DNA from: an uncultured Azospirillum sp.
Lineage (GTDB): Bacteria > Pseudomonadota > Alphaproteobacteria > RF32 > CAG-239
Length of the DNA stretch: 23,375 nucleotides
Assembly: GCA_900542055.1 (NCBI GenBank)
Contig: UQMA01000025.1
Coordinates: 1 to 23,375 of the forward strand
Direction: 5' to 3'
Position 1 is the stretch's first letter. The number at the start of each line of letters is the position of its first letter. Made by a program: the position numbers and the translations under genes. Positions 1-6,131 of this stretch are shown here, piece after piece. The notes below the pieces were generated by a model. It saw only the letters and a list, made by a program, of their open reading frames with translations. It did not search any database and was not told where the DNA came from.

Positions 1-185
1 GGATGACGGAAAGGAGAGAACGTTTGTGAGTTCGTTCAAAAACGAGGGATGACAATGAGGGGGAGGAGTATTTTGAGCGCATACAAAAAGAGGATGACGG
101 GAAGAGAAGTGGGTGTTTGTAAGGGTATTCAAAAACAAGGAATAACGGAAAGGAAAGAACGCTTATAAGTTCGTTCAAAAGTGAG
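1..185. repeat. Four degenerate ~46-bp tandem repeat units with conserved small hairpins
   Basis: Units begin at 1, 47, 92 and 139, each opening with GGATGAC or GGAATAAC, and measure 46, 45, 47 and 47 bp. Each carries a purine-rich first half and then a small inverted repeat before an A-rich tail. The arms are GAACG/CGTTC in units 1 (18-22, 33-37) and 4 (157-161, 172-176), and GTAT/ATAC in unit 2 (68-71, 81-84). Unit 3 has a weaker arm pair, GGGTG/TATTC, that pairs partly through G-U. Unit lengths are not multiples of three, so a coding repeat is unlikely. The array may continue beyond the left edge. Confidence 0.7.
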
Positions 186-210
186 GGGAAAAAGGGAAAA
201 TAATATAATA

Positions 211-241
211 AAAAACTGCCGAACATACGCCGACAGTTTTT
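211..241 (-). terminator. Intrinsic terminator of greA
   Basis: An 11-bp stem (211-221 with 231-241) encloses a 9-nt loop, 15 nt beyond the greA stop. Read on the minus strand, position 219/233 is a G-U pair and the stem runs into a T-rich tail. Read on the plus strand the same position is a C-A mismatch. This asymmetry assigns the terminator to the minus-strand gene greA. Confidence 0.85.
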
Positions 242-255
242 TATAAAAAGGAAAA

Positions 256-726
256 TTAATAAGAAATTTCCAAAATTTCGAATGATTTTTTGCCACCCGG
301 AGCAATATATTCAGCGGTATCGCCGACTTCTTTACCGATTAAGGCTTTTGCTAAAGGTGAAGAAAGAGAAATTTTATTCTTTTCAATATCGGCCTCATAG
401 TCACCGACAATTTGATATTTGCTTTCTTTGTCGGTATCTTCATCAACGACCAATACTTTGGCGCCAAAGCGGATAACGTCTGTTTTGTTGAGAGAAGTGT
501 CAATAACTTGGGCGCGGCTGACAACAGCTTCCAATTCCTGAATGCGTCCTTCGATAAAGCTTTGTTTTTCTTTGGCAGCAGAATATTCAGCATTTTCAGA
601 CAAATCGCCATGCGAACGAGCTTCGGCAATAGCTGCGATAATATTTGGGCGTTCAACGCCTTTTAAATTTTTCAGTTCTTGCTCAAGGGCAGCAAACCCT
701 TCTTTAGTCAAAGGGAACTTATCCAT
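256..726 (-). CDS. greA: Transcription elongation factor GreA
   Basis: GreA enters the secondary channel of RNA polymerase and stimulates cleavage of backtracked transcripts. The 156-residue protein has the usual length and order: an N-terminal antiparallel coiled coil (about residues 8-75) and a C-terminal FKBP-like domain (about 80-156). The loop motif GDLSENAEY carries D41 and E44, the acidic tip residues that act in cleavage in E. coli GreA. A GTG at 735 in the same frame was rejected as the start because it lies inside the Shine-Dalgarno sequence GAGGTG. The ATG at 726 gives D41/E44 numbering identical to E. coli. The gene stands alone, divergent from the DUF3015 gene, with its own terminator and a structured leader. 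Confidence 0.97.
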   Translation of the reverse strand: MDKFPLTKEGFAALEQELKNLKGVERPNIIAAIAEARSHGDLSENAEYSAAKEKQSFIEGRIQELEAVVSRAQVIDTSLNKTDVIRFGAKVLVVDEDTDKESKYQIVGDYEADIEKNKISLSSPLAKALIGKEVGDTAEYIAPGGKKSFEILEISY

Positions 727-732
727 TTCAAT

Positions 733-738
733 CACCTC
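733..738 (-). promoter_or_regulatory. Shine-Dalgarno of greA that decides its start
   Basis: On the minus strand GAGGTG sits six bases upstream of the ATG at 726. The GTG in this motif is an in-frame potential start at 735, but using it would leave no ribosome binding site, so 726 is preferred. Confidence 0.75.
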
Positions 739-740
739 AT

Positions 741-785
741 AGATTTAAATTAAAAAAAATTTGACTGGAAAAGATAATCTTTCCA
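741..785 (-). promoter_or_regulatory. Leader hairpin plus T-run upstream of greA (possible attenuator)
   Basis: An inverted repeat (766-775 with 777-785, nine base pairs with one bulged A) lies between the predicted greA promoter and its ribosome binding site. On the minus strand it is followed after six bases by eight consecutive T. The stem is A/T-rich and the gap before the T-run is not ideal, so terminator strength is uncertain. Confidence 0.35.
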
Positions 786-808
786 CAGCCATTAAATAAA
801 TTATGTAT

Positions 809-838
809 TTTATATAGCATATTAAAAAAGTTTTGCAA
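809..838 (-). promoter_or_regulatory. Predicted sigma-70 promoter of greA
   Basis: On the minus strand TTGCAA (838-833) is followed by TATATA (816-811) after 16 bp, or by TATAAA (814-809) after 18 bp. It lies about 80-110 bp upstream of the greA start, leaving room for the leader hairpin. Confidence 0.5.
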
Positions 839-891
839 GTCAAATATTCTGTTTAAGAGTGTGTTTTTTTGCTTTTCATATCGGGGGCGTG

Positions 892-900
892 TGATATATT
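892..900 (+). promoter_or_regulatory. Predicted extended -10 promoter of the DUF3015 gene
   Basis: TGA directly followed by TATATT (895-900) forms a TGn-extended -10 element 34 bp upstream of the start at 935. No good -35 hexamer is visible, as is usual for extended -10 promoters. Confidence 0.4.
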
Positions 901-934
901 AGAGCTGTTTTATAACACTTTTGGAGATTTAGTT

Positions 935-1390
935 ATGAAAAAACTTTATATTTTATCAGCCGCTTTCGCAGCTTTATTGGCTTCGGGCAGCGCTGAAGCT
1001 TTAGACAGCACCGGCTGCGGATTGGGCTCTATGGCATGGCGCGGTCAAAGCGGTATGGCTCCGCAGATTTTGGCTGTTACAACCAACGGCACTTTCGGTA
1101 CTCAGACTTTCGGTATTACTTTTGGTACTTCGGGTTGTGATCCTAATGGCCGTATTACAGGCGGAACACAGAAAATGGTGTTCAATTTTATTGAAAATAA
1201 TATGGAGCAATATGCTCTTGACGCTTCACGCGGTGAAGGAGAAACTTTGGATACATTGGCCGGTATGCTGAATGTTGACAAAGATGTTTTTGCTCAAAAA
1301 TCACAACAGAACTTTGCAGCAATTTTTCCTGACAGCAATGTAGACGCAATCTATGTTACTCAGCAGATTTTTGCTATGATGAAAGCCTAA
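935..1390 (+). CDS. DUF3015 family secreted protein
   Basis: This is a 151-residue exported protein of unknown function. Residues 1-22 form a typical signal peptide (MKK, hydrophobic core, small residues ending SAEA). The mature part opens with the family hallmark GCGLGSM, followed by an LAVTTNGT-like segment and a TFGITFGTSGC segment; C28 and C68 are likely a disulfide pair in the periplasm. The start at 935 is preferred over an in-frame upstream start at 869 because GGAGA (923-927) precedes it and it begins the signal peptide exactly. From memory of other proteobacterial genomes, DUF3015 genes often lie next to DUF4105 genes, as here, which suggests a shared envelope role. No enzymatic motif is visible. 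Confidence 0.88.
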   Translation: MKKLYILSAAFAALLASGSAEALDSTGCGLGSMAWRGQSGMAPQILAVTTNGTFGTQTFGITFGTSGCDPNGRITGGTQKMVFNFIENNMEQYALDASRGEGETLDTLAGMLNVDKDVFAQKSQQNFAAIFPDSNVDAIYVTQQIFAMMKA

Positions 1391-1406
1391 TCAGTGTTTT
1401 TTTCGG

Positions 1407-1437
1407 CGGCTCTTGCCAACAACAAGAGCCGTTTTTT
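1407..1437 (+). terminator. Strong intrinsic terminator between DUF3015 and DUF4105 genes
   Basis: A perfect 9-bp stem CGGCTCTTG/CAAGAGCCG (1407-1415 with 1423-1431) with a 7-nt loop is followed at once by six T (1432-1437). It ends two bases before the ATG of the DUF4105 gene at 1440, so it fills the place where a Shine-Dalgarno sequence would sit. Confidence 0.85.
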
Positions 1438-1439
1438 AT

Positions 1440-3266
1440 ATGCGTAGACAGATTGTATTTTCATTGGGTTTGTTGTTGAGCGGTGTTTCTTCCGCGTATG
1501 CTTCCGATAGTCTTGCTTTTTCGGAACAGTGGCTTGCTTTGGGGCATTATCGGCCGAAAATGTTTGGCGGATGGCAGTCAAGCATTGACAGTCCTAATTT
1601 TTTTATTGCGCCAAATGGTAAAAATAATCCTGAAGCTGAACTTAAAGCTACGATTGATTTATTTGAAAACGGACAAGATACAAAACAAAAATGTTTATTT
1701 CCCGCAAGGTATATATTTATAAAAAACAATAAACTAATAAAAGATATTAATTTAAAATGTGAAGAATACGAACAATTTAAAAAAGATTTGCGTCCGTCAG
1801 GAATAACTCTGCTGTTTACCGATGCTTATATGAATAACCCGTCATCATTGTTCGGGCATACGCTTTTGCGTATTGATACCGCTCGAAAAGGAACCCAGCT
1901 TTTAGCTCATGGCGCGAACTACGGAGCTTATACAGCGGGGGAAGAAAACAGTGTGCTGTTTGCTGTTTACGGGCTAACCGGCGGGTATTACGGAGGTTGG
2001 ACGGTCAAACCATATTATGACATTATTAACACTTACAATAATATAGAAAATAGAGATATTTGGGAGCTAAATCTTAATCTTTCAGATGAAGAATTAAATA
2101 TGTTTGTCGCGCATCTCTGGGAAATGGGACAAACGCAAACTCGCTACTATTTTTTCACTAAAAATTGTTCTTATATGATTATGGAGGCGCTTGATGCAGT
2201 GCGTCCGTCTTTGAAATTGTCCGATAAATTTCCGGTTCAGACCATTCCTTTGGATACCATTAAAGCAGTTTACCGCAGCGAAGGACTTGTGAAATCTGTT
2301 AATTATCGTCCATCGAGGCAGGCAAAAATAGTTCACCGTACAAGACAAATGAATTCAGCGCAGAAAAAAGCTTTAATGCAAATAATTAAAAATGAAAATT
2401 ATAATCTGGAAAATGTTTCTGATGATGAAAAAGCTGATGTTTTAGAAACGGCTTATCAATATGTGCAATATCAATTTGTAAAGAGAGAATTTGAAATTTC
2501 TGAATATCGCCGCCGCAGTTTTAATGGTTTGGTTGCCCGCAACAAATTGCAGAACAAAAAGGCAAAAATGAGCGAAAATCCAGAAGGAAAATCACCATTG
2601 AACGCGCATGAAGCCATGCGGGCTACTTTGGGGATAGGAAAACGCAATGGAGAGGTTTTTCAGGAAATATCTTATCGTCCGGCTTATCATTCTTTGACTG
2701 ACAATAATTATGGTTTGTTAACCGGCGCTGAGATAAATTTCTTAAATTCGCGCTGGCGGCATTATGACCGCTCGCATAAGAATGTGTTGAGCGAGTTTAA
2801 TATTGTAGGTATTCGGTCGTTATCGCCGATAGACAGCCTTTTTACCCCGACTTCTTTCAGTATAAACTGGGATATATGGCGCGCTGTTAATCCTGAAACC
2901 GAAGCTGAGGGCTATGCAAGCCGGTTGAATGTCGCCGGAGGAGCGACTGTTGAGCTGGTTCAAAATTGGTGGTTGTTTGTCAATGGCGGATTGGAAGCGG
3001 CCTATGGCGGGTTTTTGCCGCACAATCAATATGCGGCGGTTGAGTTTTCTGCCGGCAGTTATATGTCTTTTGAAAGTTTTAAACTTCTTGCAGAAGTTAA
3101 AGATGTTTTTGCAACAACTTGGTTTAACGATAAAATATCTTATAAAATAGAAGCAAATCTGCCTTTGTCGACCAATTGGTCTTTGGCGGCAGAATATCGT
3201 TATGATGATAACAGCAAGGGAAAAAATGCAGAAGAATTTTTAACTTCTGTTCGTCATTATTTTTAA
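1440..3266 (+). CDS. DUF4105 / Lnb N-terminal-domain-like envelope protein with probable beta-barrel C-terminus
   Basis: The protein has 608 residues. Residues 1-22 look like a signal peptide (MRRQ, hydrophobic core, SAYA). The middle (about 110-270) is the DUF4105 domain, with SLFGHTLLRI carrying H140 and KNCSYMIMEALD carrying C243; these are likely the catalytic His/Cys of a papain/NlpC-like fold. Pfam now links this domain to Lnb, the Bacteroides lipoprotein N-acyltransferase; that activity here is inference. The last ~200 residues alternate polar and apolar positions and end in Phe (RHYF), as outer-membrane beta-barrels do. The ATG at 1440 is chosen because the signal peptide starts there; a TTG at 1413 lies inside the terminator stem. 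No Shine-Dalgarno is present, which is odd. It is convergent with the XRE gene, 20 bp apart. Confidence 0.85.
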   Translation: MRRQIVFSLGLLLSGVSSAYASDSLAFSEQWLALGHYRPKMFGGWQSSIDSPNFFIAPNGKNNPEAELKATIDLFENGQDTKQKCLFPARYIFIKNNKLIKDINLKCEEYEQFKKDLRPSGITLLFTDAYMNNPSSLFGHTLLRIDTARKGTQLLAHGANYGAYTAGEENSVLFAVYGLTGGYYGGWTVKPYYDIINTYNNIENRDIWELNLNLSDEELNMFVAHLWEMGQTQTRYYFFTKNCSYMIMEALDAVRPSLKLSDKFPVQTIPLDTIKAVYRSEGLVKSVNYRPSRQAKIVHRTRQMNSAQKKALMQIIKNENYNLENVSDDEKADVLETAYQYVQYQFVKREFEISEYRRRSFNGLVARNKLQNKKAKMSENPEGKSPLNAHEAMRATLGIGKRNGEVFQEISYRPAYHSLTDNNYGLLTGAEINFLNSRWRHYDRSHKNVLSEFNIVGIRSLSPIDSLFTPTSFSINWDIWRAVNPETEAEGYASRLNVAGGATVELVQNWWLFVNGGLEAAYGGFLPHNQYAAVEFSAGSYMSFESFKLLAEVKDVFATTWFNDKISYKIEANLPLSTNWSLAAEYRYDDNSKGKNAEEFLTSVRHYF

Positions 3267-3286
3267 GTTGAGGTTTAAGATAAGTT

Positions 3287-3523
3287 CTAAAGTTGTTCAG
3301 CCTGCGCTATAATTTCTTTTAAATCGACGCCTATACAGTTTGCAATCATAAGTAAAGTTCGCAAAGTAGGGTTGTTTTGATTGTTTTCAATAAGTGTGAT
3401 GGCGGTTCGGCTTAATCCGGTTTCTTGAGAAACGTATAGCTTTGTAATATGGCGGTTATTTCTCTCTTTTTTAAGCAGAGCCACCACTTTTTGCGTAATT
3501 ATTTCAGCTTCATTTCTTTCCAT
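3287..3523 (-). CDS. Small XRE-family (Cro/CI-type) DNA-binding regulator
   Basis: The 78-residue protein is essentially one HTH domain. Residues 28-46 (about TKLYVSQETGLSRTAITLIE) match the helix-turn-helix, followed by the usual NNPTLRTLLMIANCIGV segment of XRE repressors. It has no effector or dimerisation domain beyond this. It lies between the convergent DUF4105 gene and the divergent yqeY gene; whether it controls either is unknown. No clear Shine-Dalgarno precedes the ATG. Its small size and isolation would suit an orphan regulator or the remnant of a mobile or toxin-antitoxin module, but no partner gene is visible. Confidence 0.87.
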   Translation of the reverse strand: MERNEAEIITQKVVALLKKERNNRHITKLYVSQETGLSRTAITLIENNQNNPTLRTLLMIANCIGVDLKEIIAQAEQL

Positions 3524-3659
3524 ACAGTATTTTTAGCTTAAAACAATTGGGAGAAAAGCATGGACGTGTTAAAAAGGTATTGCGTTTTTTTGTGTTGCAA
3601 TTTTGCACCGACGAGTTTATTTTCAACAATCAGAAAAGATATGTTTCAGGAGAAAAAAT

Positions 3660-4115
3660 ATGTTGAGAGATGCAATTCAAAACGCAATTAAAGAATCTAT
3701 GAAAAATCACCAACCGGAAAGATTGAGCACTGCGCGCATGATTTTGGCAGGCATTAAGGAAAAAGACGTTGACGCACGCGGCAAAGGCAAAGAATGCGCC
3801 GCCGAAGCCGATTTGATGTCGATGATGCAGACCATGATTAAACAGCGTCAGGAATCCGCTAAAATGTATCGTGAAGGCAATCGTCCGGAATTGGCCGAAA
3901 AAGAAGAAAACGAAGTTAAAATTATTGAAGAATTTTTACCTCGCCAAATGAATGATGCTGAAACCGAGGCCGCTATTGCCGAAGTTATTGCCGAAGTCGG
4001 CGCATCTTCAATGAAAGACATGGGCACCGTTATGTCCAAGCTGCGCGAAAAATATGCCGGACAAATGGATTTTGGCGCTGCCAGCGGTAAAATCAAAGCT
4101 GCTTTGAATAAATAA
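3660..4115 (+). CDS. GatB/YqeY domain-containing protein
   Basis: The 151-residue protein belongs to the YqeY family, which resembles the C-terminal tail domain of the GatB amidotransferase subunit. The sequence shows the family pattern: an N-terminal helical part (LRDAIQNAIKESMK), TARMILAGIKEKDVDAR, MIKQRQESAKMYREGNR, EFLPRQMNDAE and a C-terminal MGTVMSKLREKY segment. The start at 3660 is preferred over an upstream in-frame start at 3603 because AGGAGA lies seven bases before it and the family begins there. It is followed after 20 bp by dnaG, the usual alphaproteobacterial order. The exact role of stand-alone YqeY is not firmly known. Confidence 0.95.
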   Translation: MLRDAIQNAIKESMKNHQPERLSTARMILAGIKEKDVDARGKGKECAAEADLMSMMQTMIKQRQESAKMYREGNRPELAEKEENEVKIIEEFLPRQMNDAETEAAIAEVIAEVGASSMKDMGTVMSKLREKYAGQMDFGAASGKIKAALNK

Positions 4116-4135
4116 TCAACTAAATAAAGAACATT

Positions 4136-5953
4136 ATGGAAGATACTGATTTTCACAGATTTTTAGATGAAATCCGCGCAAAGGTTCCAATAGCCGATGT
4201 TGTCGGACAAAGAGTGAAATTGGTGCGCAAAGGCCGTGAATATACAGGCCTTTGCCCTTTTCATAATGAAAAAACGCCTTCTTTTACGGTTAATGAGGCA
4301 AAAGGCTTTTATCACTGCTTTGGCTGCGGCGCTCACGGTGATGTTATAAAGTTTGAAATGGAAGCCGGCGGTTTGCCTTTTATGGATGCCGTAACCAAAT
4401 TGGCCAACCGCGCAGGATTGAAAGTTCCGCAGTTTAGCCGCGAAAACGAAGAAGAAGCAAAACACCGCAGTTCTTGGTATGAAATTATGGAACTGGCTTG
4501 CGGATTTTTTGAAAAAAATCTTTTGCTACCTTCTGGGCATGAAGCACTTGACTATTTGACCAGACGTGGTTTTGACAATTCTATTATCAAAAAATTTCGT
4601 TTGGGATATGCTCCTGATAATAATGGTTTGCATGCTTATCTGACTTCAAAAAATGTATCGGAAAGCGATATGATAGAATTGGGATTGGCGGTGCTTTCCG
4701 AAAAAAACGGCAAAGTTTATGACTTTTTCCGCAACAGAGTTATTATTCCGATTTTTGATAAGCGTGATCGTATTATCGGTTACGGGGGCAGAGTGATGGG
4801 CAATGAACAGCCTAAATATCTCAACTCTCCCGAAACGCCGATTTTTAATAAGCGTAAGGTTTTATACAATTTGAACTATGCGCATGATAAAGCTTATGAA
4901 AACAAACGCATTGTTATTTGCGAAGGCTATATGGATGTTATAGCGCAGTCAAAATATGGCTTTGATTATGCGGTTGCTCCGCTGGGAACAGCTTTGACCG
5001 AAGATCAAATTCAAGAGGCGTGGAAAATCTGTCCGGAACCTACATTGTGTTTTGACGGCGATGGAGCGGGTATTCGTGCGGCCATACGCTCGGTAGACAG
5101 AGTGCTGCCGATACTGAAAGCAGGCTATTCCCTGAAATATGTGTTTTTACCCGATAAAATGGATCCTGATGAGTTTTTGAAGGCCAAAGGGGCGGAAGAA
5201 TACGAAAAAGCCATTACAAACACAATGCCGCTTGCCGATTTGCTGTGGCGTAAAAATATACAGGCTCAGCCGACAAACACGCCTGAACAAAAAGCAATGT
5301 TTGAAAAAAATATATATGAAGAAATTGCCAAAATAACTGATGAAAAAGTTCGCGGATACTACCAGCAGGATATGCGCAACCGAATTTACAGTGAACTGCG
5401 CGCGCCGCAGCAGCCTGCTGCAAAAATTTCGGCAGCCGGCACACAAAGGCAAACACCGCCGCCGGCACGCCGTATTGTGCGAGAACAGCTGAAAGTCCGC
5501 CACAATTTAGATGAGAAAGTAGCGCGTTTTATTTTATCGGCATTTGTTTGCTATCCGGAATTAATCGGCGAATTTGAAGAAAAAGTCGGTATGTTTGAAA
5601 TCGGCAATGCCGAACTCAGTATGTTTTGGGAAAAAATGGCTGATATAAGCCGCGAGCATGAACAATTGGACGCAGAAACTTTGTGGCGCGAGTTGGCGTC
5701 AGCCGGCCTTGATAAAATTGCAAGTTCGCTGTGGGAACTGAAAATGCTGAAACAGCAAAAGCCTTTTATCAATAAATTGCGTGAAGAAATAAACAATAAA
5801 ATATTGGAAATGCAATTGGGGCAAATAGAAAAAGATATAAAAGAATGTCTGCGAATTATGGAAAATTCCGAGTCGTTTCCTGATGATGTTTATGAGCGGT
5901 GTGAAATGCTGAAAAAAGACCGCGAAATGTTATTGCGCGAAAGAAATATGTGA
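4136..5953 (+). CDS. dnaG: DNA primase DnaG
   Basis: DnaG makes the RNA primers for chromosomal replication and acts with the replicative helicase DnaB. The protein has 605 residues, normal for the family. The N-terminal CHC2 zinc finger has C40, H43, C61 and C64 (CPFH, HCFGC). The catalytic core follows, with the TOPRIM motifs E263 (CEGYMD) and D307/D309 (FDGDGAG). A Pro/Ala-rich linker (about 420-450) precedes the C-terminal helicase-binding helices. Only a weak Shine-Dalgarno-like AAAGAA precedes the ATG, so translation may be coupled to yqeY 20 bp upstream. It sits directly before rpoD, the classical macromolecular-synthesis order. No key residue is missing. Confidence 0.97.
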   Translation: MEDTDFHRFLDEIRAKVPIADVVGQRVKLVRKGREYTGLCPFHNEKTPSFTVNEAKGFYHCFGCGAHGDVIKFEMEAGGLPFMDAVTKLANRAGLKVPQFSRENEEEAKHRSSWYEIMELACGFFEKNLLLPSGHEALDYLTRRGFDNSIIKKFRLGYAPDNNGLHAYLTSKNVSESDMIELGLAVLSEKNGKVYDFFRNRVIIPIFDKRDRIIGYGGRVMGNEQPKYLNSPETPIFNKRKVLYNLNYAHDKAYENKRIVICEGYMDVIAQSKYGFDYAVAPLGTALTEDQIQEAWKICPEPTLCFDGDGAGIRAAIRSVDRVLPILKAGYSLKYVFLPDKMDPDEFLKAKGAEEYEKAITNTMPLADLLWRKNIQAQPTNTPEQKAMFEKNIYEEIAKITDEKVRGYYQQDMRNRIYSELRAPQQPAAKISAAGTQRQTPPPARRIVREQLKVRHNLDEKVARFILSAFVCYPELIGEFEEKVGMFEIGNAELSMFWEKMADISREHEQLDAETLWRELASAGLDKIASSLWELKMLKQQKPFINKLREEINNKILEMQLGQIEKDIKECLRIMENSESFPDDVYERCEMLKKDREMLLRERNM

Positions 5954-6034
5954 AAATAAATGCCGAAAACTGCTTATTTTTGTTTAACTTGTGTATTGAA
6001 GAGCGAAAAGCGAGCTTGTAAAGCAAAGCATATA

Positions 6035-6063
6035 TTGACAAATGACTAAATAATAAGTACAAA
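6035..6063 (+). promoter_or_regulatory. Predicted sigma-70 promoter of rpoD
   Basis: A consensus -35 TTGACA (6035-6040) is separated by 17 bp from TACAAA (6058-6063). It lies about 70 bp upstream of the rpoD start, so rpoD can probably be transcribed separately from dnaG. Confidence 0.6.
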
Positions 6064-6084
6064 AGAGCCGCTAGCAAGTTTTTT

Positions 6085-6103
6085 GCCCTTAATATAAAAG
6101 GGC
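6085..6103 (+). other. Hairpin in the rpoD leader
   Basis: GCCCTT (6085-6090) and AAGGGC (6098-6103) form a 6-bp stem with a 7-nt loop, downstream of the predicted promoter and 28 bp before the start. No T-run follows immediately, so it is not a terminator. It could stabilise the mRNA or modulate translation; function is unknown. Confidence 0.35.
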
Positions 6104-6131
6104 GCTTAAAAATCGATTTTTGGGAAAAGTA

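Noticed and set aside
1..199. A minus-strand frame open across the whole repeat array to the left edge
   Set aside because: The plus strand is purine-rich, so stops are scarce by composition. The repeat length is not a multiple of three, there is no Shine-Dalgarno or good start, and the implied protein is of low complexity.
869..934. Longer version of the DUF3015 protein starting at 869
   Set aside because: It would add 22 residues before a perfect signal peptide, and would start upstream of the predicted promoter; GGAGA precedes the ATG at 935.
3287..3523. XRE gene as antitoxin of a toxin-antitoxin pair
   Set aside because: No neighbouring small toxin-like gene is present on either side; the flanks are the DUF4105 and yqeY genes.
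5953..5981. A/T-rich hairpin after dnaG that could be a terminator
   Set aside because: The stem is seven A/T pairs with a bulge and only two G/C pairs inside, too weak to call; a promoter for rpoD further downstream explains the gap better.
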